A stretch of DNA of 64,000 nucleotides from Arthrobacter pascens (GTDB taxonomy: Bacteria; Actinomycetota; Actinomycetes; Actinomycetales; Micrococcaceae): assembly GCF_030815585.1 (NCBI RefSeq), contig NZ_JAUSWY010000001.1:1488001-1552000 (forward strand), read 5' to 3'. A program made the translations under genes and the position numbers. Below, in pieces: positions 18,642 through 29,203 of the stretch. The notes beneath the pieces were generated by a model, which was given only the letters and a program-made list of their open reading frames with translations, had not been told where the DNA came from and did no database searches. Within the stretch, counting starts at the first letter, position 1. Each line of letters starts with the position of its first letter.

Positions 18642-18689
18642 GTAGCAGTAAGTGTCGTTTCGAGTGTTCAAAACGACACTTACTGCTAC
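18642..18689. repeat. Palindromic intergenic repeat, copy 1
   Basis: A perfect 19-bp stem (18642-18660 with 18671-18689) separated by 10 nt. The arm GTAGCAGTAAGTGTCGTTT recurs in the palindrome at 46307-46352. Its position between a mobile-element remnant and a gene suggests a dispersed extragenic palindrome rather than an operator. Confidence 0.8.
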
Positions 18690-18727
18690 CTGGATGGGAT
18701 GTCGGAGCCGTGGATTAGGGTTGGGTC

Positions 18728-19462
18728 ATGTTCAAGCAGAGGGTAGTTTTCGTCCACGGCGCCGGTAGGTTCGGCGCGGCGGCGTGGCCCCGCCAGCACG
18801 GCATGGCACTGGCGTACGACGCACTGTTCCTGCGGCGGCACGGATTTGATCCCGTGGCTGAACCTGTGGAATCGTCCTTCGCCGCTGACGCAGCAATTGT
18901 CTTGCGGTCCCTCGCGGATGACGGCCGGGGCGAGGCAGGCGGTCACGTCGTGGCGCATTCCCAGGGCGCGATCGCTGCCATGATGGCCGCCGTCGAACGG
19001 CCGGACCTGGTGTTCTCACTGACCCTGGTGGAACCGGCCTGCCTGTCGCTGACCGCAGAGCTGCCGGCCACAGCGGCGCACCTCGCGCTGATGCAGCCGC
19101 TGTTCGACGTCCGCCAACAGCTCGGCGACGTGGACTTCAAGCGGGAATTCGTTCGGCGTGTGTACGCGGCGGACCTGCAGGAACCAGCCACGCCGGAGGA
19201 AGAACGGTCAGCGCGGCGGCTCCGGCTGCAGGCTCCGGTCTGGGAGGCCCCGCTGCACATTGTTCCCGGGGTGCCCACCATGGTCCTCACCGGCGGCTGG
19301 GAACCCCTCTATGAAGAAATTGCCGGCTACCTGCGCGAAACCGGCGCCCTGCACCGCATTGCTGCGGGAGGGCACCGGCCCCAGGATTCCGCTGAGGGGG
19401 ACCGCGCCATCCGTTCCTTCATCGGCGAAGCCAGCCGCAGCCGGTCAGCCCGGGCTTCCTGA
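18728..19462 (+). CDS. Alpha/beta-fold hydrolase
   Basis: A 244-residue cytoplasmic protein with the fold's landmarks: an oxyanion loop VVFVHGAGRFG at 6-16, the nucleophile elbow VAHSQGAIAAM (Ser near 78), and a C-terminal catalytic His in AAGGHRPQDS. The cap region at about 115-175 is helical and charged. No signal peptide is visible. Substrate unknown; esterase or lactonase activity is possible. It is convergent with thiC, with only 17 bp between the stops. Confidence 0.8.
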   Translation: MFKQRVVFVHGAGRFGAAAWPRQHGMALAYDALFLRRHGFDPVAEPVESSFAADAAIVLRSLADDGRGEAGGHVVAHSQGAIAAMMAAVERPDLVFSLTLVEPACLSLTAELPATAAHLALMQPLFDVRQQLGDVDFKREFVRRVYAADLQEPATPEEERSARRLRLQAPVWEAPLHIVPGVPTMVLTGGWEPLYEEIAGYLRETGALHRIAAGGHRPQDSAEGDRAIRSFIGEASRSRSARAS

Positions 19463-19479
19463 CGCGGCTGGCAGTCCGG

Positions 19480-21393
<1,914 letters not shown>

Positions 21394-21470
21394 TCTAGAT
21401 GAAGCTACCACAGGCTCTGCCGCCTGGGACTGTGACGGTGGTGCCCGCTTCCTGGTGTTAGCCTGACGGC

Positions 21471-21971
21471 GTGATTCAGACCAACGGGGCAACCATCATC
21501 AGAGTGGCGGAGCAGGACGATATGGCCGGCCTCGCGCGGCTGGAATTGGCAGCGGATGCGCAGCTTCAGGAAGCGCTGGGCGGAGTTCTTCTTCCGCCAC
21601 CGCAGCCGTCCGGGGACGGCAGTGAACTATTCATTCTTGTTGCGGGACGGCCGCCGGTTGGGTTCGCGCGCGTCGACGAGCTTGACGGCCAGGCTCATCT
21701 TGAGCAGCTCTCGGTGCACCCGTTGGCAGGCAGGCGAGGTGTCGGACGGGCCCTGGTGGAAGCCGCCGCCAATGAGTCCAGGCTCCGGGGGTTCACGGCG
21801 ATGACGCTGTGCACTTTCGCCGACATCGCGTTTAACGCTCCGTTTTACGTCAGTTGCGGCTTTGAAGAGTACAGGTGTCCGGGTCCCCGACTGGCTGCCC
21901 TGCGTGTCCACGAGGTGGAGCTTGGCCTGGACGCGCTGGGTCGCCGGATCAGCATGCGGAGGGAGATCTAG
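21471..21971 (+). CDS. GNAT family N-acetyltransferase
   Basis: A 166-residue acetyl-CoA-dependent acyltransferase. The core shows GFARVDELDGQAHLEQLSVHPLAGRRGVGRALVEAA, where the strand-4/RxxGxG/A pyrophosphate loop appears as GRRGVGRAL, and a later NAPFYVSCGFEE strand. GTG start. The substrate is unknown. It is separated by only three bases from the amidohydrolase gene downstream, so the two are probably cotranscribed. It diverges from the thiC leader. Confidence 0.85.
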   Translation: MIQTNGATIIRVAEQDDMAGLARLELAADAQLQEALGGVLLPPPQPSGDGSELFILVAGRPPVGFARVDELDGQAHLEQLSVHPLAGRRGVGRALVEAAANESRLRGFTAMTLCTFADIAFNAPFYVSCGFEEYRCPGPRLAALRVHEVELGLDALGRRISMRREI

Positions 21972-21974
21972 GCC

Positions 21975-23057
21975 ATGCCAGGGATCATCGAGTTCAGCGG
22001 CACTGTTCTGACCGGGCCGGACCAGGAATCCCACGGATTGTGGTCGGTGGACGGCAGGCTCACGTTCCAGCGTCCGGAAGGCGCCCCGGACACGGTCCTT
22101 TCCGGTTGGGTGCTTCCCGGCCTTGTTGATGCCCACTGCCACATAGGCCTGGGGCCAGGCGGGGCGGTTGCAGATGAGGTCGCCGAAGAACAGGCCCGCA
22201 CCAACCGCAACGCGGGGACACTCCTTGTCCGGGATGCCGGCGCCGCGAGTGATACCCGCTGGCTGCAGCAGCAACCCGCCATGCCGAGGATCATCAGGGC
22301 AGGCCGGCACATTGCGCGTACTAGGCGCTACCTGCGGAACTTCGCCGTCGAAGTGGAGCCTGGCGGGCTGGTTGAGGCAGTCCGGAAGCAGGCCCGGGCC
22401 GGGGACGGCTGGGTCAAGCTGGTGGGGGACTGGATCGACCGGGACGCCGGGGACCTGGCGCCGTCGTTTCCAGCCGCCGTCGTAAAGGAAGCTGTGCAGG
22501 CGGCCCATGATGAGGGCTCCCGGGTGACAGCCCACTGCTTTGCTGAGGAAACGCTGGACCACATGCTCGATGCAGGCATTGACTGCATCGAGCATGCCAC
22601 CGGGCTGCTCCCGCGGCATCTTCCCCGGCTGGCCGGCCAGGGGGTACCCATTGTGCCCACCCTGATCAATATCGCCACCTTCCCGGGCATCGCCGAACAG
22701 GCCGACTCGAAGTTTCCCCGCTACGCGGCCCACATGCGCGCGCTCTGGGAGCGGCGTGCGGAACGGGTGCTGGAGGCCTTCGAGGCAGGGGTCCGGATCT
22801 ACGCGGGCACGGACGCCGGAAGCGTTATCGGGCATGGGCGGCTCGCGGACGAGGTCCTGGCCCTCCACTGGGCGGGGCTTCCCGCGGTTTCCGCGCTCGA
22901 CGCCGCCTGTTGGGGTGCGCGCGAATGGCTGGGAGCGGACGGACTGTCGGAAGGCGCGCCCGCGGACGTGGTGGTCTGCACGGAGGATCCGCGGAAGGTG
23001 CCGTCAACCATATCCGCGTTCCGGCACGTGGTGATGGGCGGGCGACTGATCCGCTAG
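21975..23057 (+). CDS. Amidohydrolase family metal-dependent hydrolase
   Basis: 360 residues of the cyclic amidohydrolase superfamily. The metal-binding HxH lies in GLVDAHCHIG, further ligands are in VTAHCF and IEHATG, and the catalytic Asp is in AGTDAGSVIG. The C-terminal strand ADVVVCTEDP completes the composite beta-sandwich. No Lys in the usual carboxylation position could be assigned by eye. The substrate is unknown; imidazolonepropionase/prolidase-like relatives act on cyclic amides. It forms an operon with the preceding acetyltransferase. Confidence 0.85.
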   Translation: MPGIIEFSGTVLTGPDQESHGLWSVDGRLTFQRPEGAPDTVLSGWVLPGLVDAHCHIGLGPGGAVADEVAEEQARTNRNAGTLLVRDAGAASDTRWLQQQPAMPRIIRAGRHIARTRRYLRNFAVEVEPGGLVEAVRKQARAGDGWVKLVGDWIDRDAGDLAPSFPAAVVKEAVQAAHDEGSRVTAHCFAEETLDHMLDAGIDCIEHATGLLPRHLPRLAGQGVPIVPTLINIATFPGIAEQADSKFPRYAAHMRALWERRAERVLEAFEAGVRIYAGTDAGSVIGHGRLADEVLALHWAGLPAVSALDAACWGAREWLGADGLSEGAPADVVVCTEDPRKVPSTISAFRHVVMGGRLIR

Positions 23058-23154
23058 GTTCCGCATGGCAGACTTGGGAATAAATTGAAGCTTCAAGTAA
23101 TTTATATAGGTAGAGGCCCTCAAACCCCGATGGCCGTCGACCCGGGAGTGTTCA

Positions 23155-24030
23155 ATGACTGCAGAAGCCACCAGCCAGGATCTTCTTCCTGCCGACCTCA
23201 CCATGGGCACTGTGATGCTCAAGGTGGGTGATATGAAGCTCATGACGGATTACTACCAGCGCGCGCTGGGACGCGAGATCATCGCTGAGCAGGATGGAGG
23301 CCTCTACTTTGGCCGGCTCCGGAGGCCGCTGGTCCACCTCGCTCCGGCGCCAGGGCTGAACCTGCCCGGCAGGGGGGAGGCCGGCCTGTTCCACACCGCG
23401 CTGCTCTTTGGTGACCAGGCGTCGCTGGCCGCCACCGTGGCAACGGTGGCGCAGTACGAGCCGCGGTCCTTTACCGGCAGTGCCGACCATCTGGTGAGCG
23501 AGGCGTTCTATTTCAACGACCCTGAAGGCAACGGCATTGAACTGTACTGGGACCGTCCGCGGGAATCCTGGTCCTGGAACGGCAAGGACGTGGTGATGGA
23601 CAGCCTGGCCTTGCCGCCGCAGCGTTACCTGCAAGAGCACCTGACGCAGGAGTCCGTGGATGGCCAGCAGCGGGCCGAAGCTGGCGTCGGACACGTCCAC
23701 CTCCAAGTGGGCGACGTCCAGTCAGCCCATGATTTTTACGTCGGCACCCTGGGGTTTGAAAAGACCGCGGGCTGGCACGGTCAGGCGCTGTTCGTCTCCG
23801 CCGGCCGCTACCACCACCACATGGCCATGAATGTGTGGAACAGCCGCGGCGCGGGTCCCCGCCAGGACACCCTCGGCCTGGGTGAGGTGCTGATTGAAGT
23901 CCCGACGGGTGACGACGTCGGCGCCCTCGCCGACCGCCTTAAGGTCGCCGGAGTCGCCGCCCACCACACCGGGGCTGAGCTGCGTTTCGAGGATCCCTGG
24001 CGCAACAACATCCGCGTCGCCGTCCGCTAG
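23155..24030 (+). CDS. VOC superfamily dioxygenase, CatE-like
   Basis: 291 residues with two vicinal-oxygen-chelate modules. The first (about 15-125) begins MGTVMLKVGDMKLMTDYYQRALG and ends YFNDPEGNGIELYWDRP. The second (about 175-291) begins GVGHVHLQVGDVQSAHDFYVGTLG, contains HHHMAMNVW, and ends FEDPWRNNIRVAV. This arrangement resembles Bacillus CatE (catechol-2,3-dioxygenase-like) and related ring-cleaving or glyoxalase-type enzymes. GGGAG precedes the ATG. The neighbours give no pathway context. Confidence 0.75.
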   Translation: MTAEATSQDLLPADLTMGTVMLKVGDMKLMTDYYQRALGREIIAEQDGGLYFGRLRRPLVHLAPAPGLNLPGRGEAGLFHTALLFGDQASLAATVATVAQYEPRSFTGSADHLVSEAFYFNDPEGNGIELYWDRPRESWSWNGKDVVMDSLALPPQRYLQEHLTQESVDGQQRAEAGVGHVHLQVGDVQSAHDFYVGTLGFEKTAGWHGQALFVSAGRYHHHMAMNVWNSRGAGPRQDTLGLGEVLIEVPTGDDVGALADRLKVAGVAAHHTGAELRFEDPWRNNIRVAVR

Positions 24031-24087
24031 CCGGTGCGGCTGAATAACTGCGGCGCGCTGTGCGTTAGGCTGAGTCCGAACGGCCGG

Positions 24088-24106
24088 GGCGGCGTTAATT
24101 GCCGCC
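24088..24106 (+). terminator. Weak hairpin after the VOC gene
   Basis: GGCGGC (24088-24093) pairs with GCCGCC (24101-24106) around a 7-nt loop, without a following U-run. It may stabilise the 3' end of the VOC transcript. Confidence 0.25.
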
Positions 24107-24145
24107 TGACGGGGCCGCACCGTCGACGGAATGAGGGCGATTCCC

Positions 24146-24583
24146 ATGGGCTTCACTGAAATCTTTGCTGCAACCCACGACGGCGCGCTAAAGCGCGCGG
24201 GGATCCTGGATGACGGGGGCTCGCCTTCGGGACCAGGCCTGCGGATTCCCGGCGTCAGTGATTTCGAAATCGAACAGCTTGGCGACCTCGCAGGTGCGGC
24301 CGTCCACGCCGGCGGTGCTGACTACGAACTTGCCATGGTTGACGTGGCCAGTGATTCGCTGCTCGGAGTTCCGCCGGCCATGGTCCGGGCGCTCGCGGAC
24401 CTGCTCAGCTACGAAACCGAGGGTGAAGGCAACGTCCTGGACGAAGTGGCCGAAAAATGGGCAGCCCAGGATGACATGCCGTTCGGCGCCGACGAAGCCC
24501 GGAAGTACGTGCAGCAGCTGGCAGAGCTGGCCAGCGGAATCGACGACGCGGACCGGACCGGGCTGTACGTCTGGTCTTCCTGA
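24146..24583 (+). CDS. Hypothetical acidic protein
   Basis: 145 residues that I do not recognise. The ATG at 24146 is preferred because GAGGGCG lies 7 nt upstream; an earlier in-frame ATG at 24131 overlaps that Shine-Dalgarno. The protein is acidic, has no signal peptide, membrane helix or Cys motif, and looks largely alpha-helical in its second half ([20 protein letters not shown] onward). The first part has a conserved-looking [20 protein letters not shown]. It is monocistronic between the VOC gene and rpsP. Confidence 0.65.
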   Translation: MGFTEIFAATHDGALKRAGILDDGGSPSGPGLRIPGVSDFEIEQLGDLAGAAVHAGGADYELAMVDVASDSLLGVPPAMVRALADLLSYETEGEGNVLDEVAEKWAAQDDMPFGADEARKYVQQLAELASGIDDADRTGLYVWSS

Positions 24584-24798
24584 GTGCCGGTCCGGTGTTC
24601 CTGGCCGGTCCCTCTGCGGCCTCCGGCACCTGTCAAGTCGAAATCCCGGCGCTGATCTGGCACAATAAACAGGTACTCGATCTGCGTGGCCCCTCTCTCC
24701 GCGTCCGGATCCTGTCCTTCGAACCCTCAAGTATGGCCCGCCCCACGGGTGCAGAACGTCGGTTCACCCCCTTTTCTGAAACAGGAGTGACCACAAAA

Positions 24799-25221
24799 GT
24801 GGCCGTAAAGATTCGCCTTAAGCGCTTTGGTAAGATGCGCGCACCGTACTACCGCATCGTCGTCATGGACGCACGCTCCAAGCGTGATGGCCGTGCCATT
24901 GAAGAGATCGGCAAGTACCACCCCACCGAAGAGCCCTCATACATCGAGGTCGACACGGACCGTGCCCAGTACTGGCTCGGCGTCGGCGCACAGCCGTCCG
25001 AGCAGGTCGCCGCGATCCTTAAGATCACCGGTGACTGGCAGAAGTTCAAGGGTCTCCCGGGCCAGGAGGGCACCTTGAAGACCAAGGCTCCCAAGGCTGC
25101 CTTCGTAACCCCGGAAAAGGGTTCCGTGATCATCCCGGAAGCCATCACCAAGAAGGCCAAGAAGGACGACGCAGCGGAGGCCCCGGCCGACGCCGAAGCA
25201 GAGACCACCGAGGCTGAGTAA
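24799..25221 (+). CDS. rpsP: 30S ribosomal protein S16
   Basis: The GTG at 24799 begins the conserved [20 protein letters not shown]; in-frame upstream codons back to 24595 belong to the leader. The core of about 90 residues is followed by a low-complexity Lys/Ala/Glu tail ([18 protein letters not shown]), giving 140 residues in total, as usual in high-GC actinobacteria. AGGAG lies 11 nt upstream. The stop is one base from the khpA start, indicating coupled translation. Confidence 0.97.
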   Translation: MAVKIRLKRFGKMRAPYYRIVVMDARSKRDGRAIEEIGKYHPTEEPSYIEVDTDRAQYWLGVGAQPSEQVAAILKITGDWQKFKGLPGQEGTLKTKAPKAAFVTPEKGSVIIPEAITKKAKKDDAAEAPADAEAETTEAE

Positions 25222-25222
25222 A

Positions 25223-25465
25223 TTGCTGGCAGAAGCGCTCGAACACCTGGTCCGCGGAATCGTTGATTCCCCGGAGGACGTCAAGGTCAGCTCGAAGAAC
25301 AACCGCCGCGGGGACACCCTCGAGGTTCGCGTTCATCAGGATGACCTCGGACGGGTGATCGGCCGCCAGGGCCGCACGGCACGTGCACTGCGCACAGTGG
25401 TGGCGGCATTGGCAGACGGCGAGCCGGTTAGGGTCGACGTCGTCGATACCGACCGCCGCCGCTAA
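25223..25465 (+). CDS. khpA: KH-domain RNA-binding protein
   Basis: An 80-residue single-KH protein (YlqC/KhpA), which works with a Jag/KhpB partner in RNA binding and cell-size control in studied firmicutes. The GxxG loop is GRVIGRQGRTARALR, followed by VVAALADGEPVRVDVVD. TTG start one base after the rpsP stop; no other start in frame gives the full KH fold. The position between rpsP and rimM is highly conserved. Confidence 0.93.
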   Translation: MLAEALEHLVRGIVDSPEDVKVSSKNNRRGDTLEVRVHQDDLGRVIGRQGRTARALRTVVAALADGEPVRVDVVDTDRRR

Positions 25466-25488
25466 AGCGCTCGGCAATATCGGTTTTT

Positions 25489-25534
25489 CTCCGGCCCCTT
25501 CACCAGAAACGGTGGAGGGGCCGGAGTGCTTTTG
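25489..25534 (+). terminator. Rho-independent terminator or attenuator between khpA and rimM
   Basis: A 16-bp stem (25489-25504 with 25511-25526, one G·T pair) closes the loop AGAAAC and is followed by TGCTTTT. It lies inside the otherwise continuous rpsP–trmD block, so rimM-trmD either have their own promoter or are expressed by read-through. Confidence 0.8.
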
Positions 25535-25562
25535 AGAGTACAACCCCCGAACAGAGGAACAG

Positions 25563-26108
25563 ATGCAGCTTCAGGTGGCACGAATCGGCAAACCCCACGG
25601 GATCCGCGGCGAAGTCACGGTCCAGGTATTGACCGACGCCCCGGCCGACCGGTTTGTCCCCGGTACTGAGTTTGTTGTGGAACCAGCCTCCGCGGGCCCG
25701 CTGACCGTGACCAGTGCGCGCTGGAACAAGGACATCCTGCTTCTCGGGTTCGACGAAATTGAATCCCGAAACCAGGCCGAGACCCTTCGCGGCGCCAAGC
25801 TGTTCATCGAAACCGAAGACCTGGACGAGGACGACGACGAAGGCTGGTACGAGCATGAGCTCGTGGGCCTGGAAGCCCGTGTAGGGTCCCATGTGGTTGG
25901 CAAGGTCTCCGGTCTCCGCACCCTGCCCGTACAGGACCTGCTGGTGGTCGAAACACCGGACGGCAAGGAAATCCTGATCCCCTTTGTGGAGCAGATTGTT
26001 CCAGAGGTCAACGTTGCCGAAGGATTTGTCCTGGTTACGCCCCCCGAGGGCCTTTTCGAGGTCAACATCGACGACGCCGAGGGCCACGGGTCCGGGGACA
26101 ACGGCTAG
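25563..26108 (+). CDS. rimM: Ribosome maturation factor RimM
   Basis: Assists 30S head assembly and 16S rRNA processing by binding S19. The 181 residues start MQLQVARIGKPHGIRGEVTVQVLTD, the hallmark N-terminal beta-barrel. They continue into the PRC-barrel region (YEHELVGLEARV to EILIPFVEQIV). An acidic loop (EDLDEDDDEGW) links the domains. A GAGGAAC precedes the ATG. The stop is directly followed by the trmD ATG. Confidence 0.96.
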   Translation: MQLQVARIGKPHGIRGEVTVQVLTDAPADRFVPGTEFVVEPASAGPLTVTSARWNKDILLLGFDEIESRNQAETLRGAKLFIETEDLDEDDDEGWYEHELVGLEARVGSHVVGKVSGLRTLPVQDLLVVETPDGKEILIPFVEQIVPEVNVAEGFVLVTPPEGLFEVNIDDAEGHGSGDNG

Positions 26109-26921
26109 ATGCGCATCGACGTCGTCAGCATCTTTCCCGAGTACTTGGCGCCCCTGGAGCTGTCCCTCATCGGGAAGGCCCGCCAGGACGGGCTGTTGGA
26201 CCTGCACGTCCATGACCTCCGTGACTTCACCACGGACAAGCACCGCTCGGTGGACGATACGCCCTATGGTGGCGGCGCCGGAATGGTCATGAAGGCTGAA
26301 CCGTGGGCGCAGGCACTGGCCTCGTTGACCGAAGCCCGCCGGGACGGAGTTGCCCGTCCGGTCCTGATCGTGCCGTCTCCGGCAGGGGAGCGTTTCACCC
26401 AGGCCCTTGCTTACGAGCTCGCCGAAGAGGACCAGCTGGTGTTCGCGTGCGGCCGGTACGAGGGCATTGATGAGCGCGTCATCGAATGGGCGGAAGATCA
26501 TTTCACGGTTCGGCCCATGAGCCTTGGCGACTACGTCCTGAACGGCGGTGAAGTTGCCGTGCTGGCCATGGTGGAGGCCATCGGCAGGCTGTTGCCGGGT
26601 GTTGTGGGCAACCCCGACTCCCTCGTGGAAGAGTCCCATTCGGACGGCCTCCTGGAATACCCCGTGTACACCAAACCTGCCAGCTGGCGGGAACGTGATG
26701 TGCCGGCGGTGCTGCTGAGCGGAAATCACGGAAAAATCGCGCAGTGGCGCCGTCATGAGCAGTACCGGCGAACGGCGGAACGCCGTCCGGACCTGCTGGA
26801 GACGTTCGACGCCGGGAAGCTGCCGCGCGCCGACCGCACGTTTCTCGCCGAGCTGGGGTACGACGTCGTCGAGGGGCGCCTCCGTGCCCGCCCGGACGCC
26901 GGAAGCTCGGCGTCTGCCTAG
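26109..26921 (+). CDS. trmD: tRNA (guanine-37-N1)-methyltransferase
   Basis: Methylates G37 next to the anticodon of tRNAs that read CNN codons, preventing frameshifts. The 270 residues begin [19 protein letters not shown]. The SAM-binding trefoil knot region includes [25 protein letters not shown] and [13 protein letters not shown]. The C-terminal DNA-binding-like domain ends in an Ala/Ser tail. It abuts rimM with no intergenic base. A 249-bp gap follows before rplS. Confidence 0.97.
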   Translation: MRIDVVSIFPEYLAPLELSLIGKARQDGLLDLHVHDLRDFTTDKHRSVDDTPYGGGAGMVMKAEPWAQALASLTEARRDGVARPVLIVPSPAGERFTQALAYELAEEDQLVFACGRYEGIDERVIEWAEDHFTVRPMSLGDYVLNGGEVAVLAMVEAIGRLLPGVVGNPDSLVEESHSDGLLEYPVYTKPASWRERDVPAVLLSGNHGKIAQWRRHEQYRRTAERRPDLLETFDAGKLPRADRTFLAELGYDVVEGRLRARPDAGSSASA

Positions 26922-27170
26922 AGTGTCGGCGTGATGCCGCCGCAATTGGCTGTAAGCCTCCGAGTATGGCAAAATTAGTCCTTGTGTCTGCTGGGTCCGC
27001 ACCTGCCACAGGGGGAGCGCAACCAACAGCCGGACAACCCGGTGCCGTCAATCAGTGACGGGACCGGACCCAAAAATTTTCGACGGTCATTTCCGGAGCG
27101 TACTGCGCATCCGGGCTTGGCCGCCGTGACCCAAAGTGAATGACCTGTGGCGTTCACCAGGAGTGGAATT

Positions 27171-27530
27171 ATGCATATTCTCGATTCCGTAGATGCAGCC
27201 TCGCTGCGCACCGATGTTCCCGAGTTCCGCGCTGGGGACACCCTCAAGGTGCACGTGAACATCATCGAAGGCAAGAACTCCCGTGTCCAGGTGTTCCAGG
27301 GCTTCGTCCTGGGCCGCCAGGGCGACGGCATCCGCGAGACCTTCACAGTCCGCAAGGTCTCCTTCGGCGTCGGCGTTGAGCGTACCTTCCCGGTACACTC
27401 GCCGATCATCGATAAGATCGAACTGGTGACCAAGGGTGACGTGCGCCGCGCCAAGCTTTACTACATGCGTGCACTGCGCGGCAAGGCTGCCAAGATCAGG
27501 GAAAAGCGCGACTTCACCACCGCCAAGTAG
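27171..27530 (+). CDS. rplS: 50S ribosomal protein L19
   Basis: 119 residues, [20 protein letters not shown] onward, with the typical GDTLKVHV and [13 protein letters not shown] segments and a basic C-terminus. A strong AGGAGTGG precedes the ATG at 27171. An upstream leader of about 200 nt separates it from trmD; a weak promoter-like TTGGCT (26946) and CAAAAT (26970) pair with an 18-bp spacer lies there. The likely terminator of this gene is the hairpin at 27625-27660, which falls inside the next gene. Confidence 0.97.
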   Translation: MHILDSVDAASLRTDVPEFRAGDTLKVHVNIIEGKNSRVQVFQGFVLGRQGDGIRETFTVRKVSFGVGVERTFPVHSPIIDKIELVTKGDVRRAKLYYMRALRGKAAKIREKRDFTTAK

Positions 27531-27614
27531 GTCTTCAAAGACTCAATTCGCAGGGCCAAAGCCGTACCAGGCCAGCGCCGGAGCCAATCGCAACAGCGCC
27601 CCAGGATACGGATC

Positions 27615-28292
27615 ATGGACCAGACAAAACGCCAGCCCAGAAGAATGGGCTGGCGTTTTGCGTTCCTTGCCCTCGCCATCGCGGTTGCCATCAGCGGACT
27701 GGTCCGCTCACTGTGGTTGGATGTGTACTATGTGCCATCCGAGTCCATGCAGCCGGTCCTCGACGGCGGGGACCGCATCCTTGTTTCCAAGACGGACTTT
27801 CACGCCGCCCCCATCCGCCGCGGGGACATCGTGGTCTTTGACGGACGGGGCACTTTCGCTCCCCTCAACAGCGGGAGGGGCCCCCTGGCGGATTCCGTGA
27901 TGTGGGCCGGACAATGGCTCGGCCTGACCGGCAGCGACACCACGTACGTCAAGAGGGTCATCGGGCTTTCCGGGGACGCGGTGGCCTGCTGCGATCCGGA
28001 CGGGCACGTGACTGTTAACGGCAATGCCCTTGACGAGCCATATGTCTACGACGGGGACGCGCCCAGCTCGCAGGCGTTCAGCGTCATCGTGCCTGAGGGG
28101 CGTGTCTGGCTTCTCGGCGACCACCGCTCCCTGTCAGCTGATTCCCGCAGCCTCCTCGGTGCGCCGGGCGGCGGAATGGTCCCGGTGGACAGAGTGATCG
28201 GCAGGCCGGTCCAGATCGTCTGGCCGCTTGATAGATTTGCAGCAGTACCCCGGCCGCCAGCGGCAGGACCAACAACAGAGGACGGACAGTAG
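27615..28292 (+). CDS. lepB: Signal peptidase I (first of two tandem copies)
   Basis: A membrane-bound Ser/Lys protease that removes Sec and Tat signal peptides outside the membrane. The 225 residues have an N-terminal membrane helix (about 12-32), catalytic Ser44 in VPSESMQPVLDGGDRILV, the catalytic-Lys region TYVKRVIGLSGD, and the C-box GDHRSLSADSR. A Cys pair (AVACCDPDG) is shared with the second copy. The ATG at 27615 has AGGA upstream, but codons 4-16 form a perfect hairpin and ATG 27645 (residue 11) is a plausible alternative start. Confidence 0.93.
   Translation: MDQTKRQPRRMGWRFAFLALAIAVAISGLVRSLWLDVYYVPSESMQPVLDGGDRILVSKTDFHAAPIRRGDIVVFDGRGTFAPLNSGRGPLADSVMWAGQWLGLTGSDTTYVKRVIGLSGDAVACCDPDGHVTVNGNALDEPYVYDGDAPSSQAFSVIVPEGRVWLLGDHRSLSADSRSLLGAPGGGMVPVDRVIGRPVQIVWPLDRFAAVPRPPAAGPTTEDGQ
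27625..27660 (+). terminator. Terminator-like hairpin within the 5' end of lepB
   Basis: A perfect 15-bp stem (27625-27639 with 27646-27660) around GAAGAA, whose 3' arm ends in GCGTTTTG. It has the form of a rho-independent terminator for rplS but overlaps the proposed lepB coding start. It could attenuate lepB transcription or shield its initiation region. Confidence 0.65.
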
Positions 28293-29201
28293 ATGCCCGA
28301 GAACCACGCCCGGACACCTGAGCCGCGCCCTGAGGCTGTCACGGACACGCCAGCTACCGGCGCGGTTGCCGGCGCGGTTGCCGGCGCCGGCGCTGCTGAG
28401 GCCGAGGCCCCGGGTGCCGCCGCTGCATCCACCCCTCCCGGCGCCAATCCTCCTGGTGCCAATCCTGCCTCCACTCCCGCGGCACCGGCCGCAGGGAGGC
28501 ACTCTGCCGCGCCGCAGCCCGAGGCCTCAAACCCCAGCCCGGTGTTTGTCTGGCTGAAGGAAGTTGCCACGGTGGTGGTGATCGCCGTTGTGCTGTCTTT
28601 CCTGATCAAGACGTTCCTGTTCCGGGCGTTCTACATTCCGTCCGAATCCATGGTCAACACGCTGGATGTCAACGACCGCATCTTCGTGAACCTGTTGGTG
28701 CCGGAGCCGTTCGCCCTTTCCCGGGGAGACGTGGTGGTTTTCCGGGACACAAAGGGTTGGCTGATGCCCGCCCCGGAAAAAACCGAGGGCCCGTTCACGT
28801 GGGTGCAGGACGGCCTGACCTTTGTGGGCCTGCTGCCGGACAATTCGGAACAGCACCTCGTCAAGCGGGTCATCGGCCTCCCGGGTGACCACGTGATCTG
28901 CTGCGACGCCGGCGGTAAACTGACCATCAACGGATCCGCAATTGACGAAAGTTACGTCAACAGTGCCGAGGCACCGCAGATCCGTAACTTCGATGTTGTC
29001 GTACCGCAAGGGAAGGTCTGGGTCATGGGCGATAACCGGAACCATTCCGCCGACTCACGGTCCCACATGGACTCCAACGGCGGATTCATCGACCTCACCG
29101 ACATCGAGGGCAAAGCGGCGGTCATAGCATGGCCGCTCAACCGCATCTCCGCCCTGGACAACTACCCGGACGCCTTCCGGAACGTGCCGTCGGCGGGTTA
29201 G
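28293..29201 (+). CDS. lepB: Signal peptidase I (second tandem copy, extended N-terminus)
   Basis: 302 residues: a cytoplasmic Ala/Pro/Gly-rich tail of about 85 residues containing [20 protein letters not shown], one membrane helix ([20 protein letters not shown]), then the protease domain. Catalytic residues are in [19 protein letters not shown] and [11 protein letters not shown]; the C-box is [11 protein letters not shown]. It shares the ICCDAGG Cys pair with the upstream copy. It starts at the base after the upstream stop and ends two bases before rnhB, so is part of a tight operon. Confidence 0.94.
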   Translation: MPENHARTPEPRPEAVTDTPATGAVAGAVAGAGAAEAEAPGAAAASTPPGANPPGANPASTPAAPAAGRHSAAPQPEASNPSPVFVWLKEVATVVVIAVVLSFLIKTFLFRAFYIPSESMVNTLDVNDRIFVNLLVPEPFALSRGDVVVFRDTKGWLMPAPEKTEGPFTWVQDGLTFVGLLPDNSEQHLVKRVIGLPGDHVICCDAGGKLTINGSAIDESYVNSAEAPQIRNFDVVVPQGKVWVMGDNRNHSADSRSHMDSNGGFIDLTDIEGKAAVIAWPLNRISALDNYPDAFRNVPSAG

Positions 29202-29203
29202 CC

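Noticed and set aside
26922..27170. Structured L19 leader RNA upstream of rplS
   Set aside because: No convincing stem set or match to a known ribosomal-protein leader could be seen by eye.
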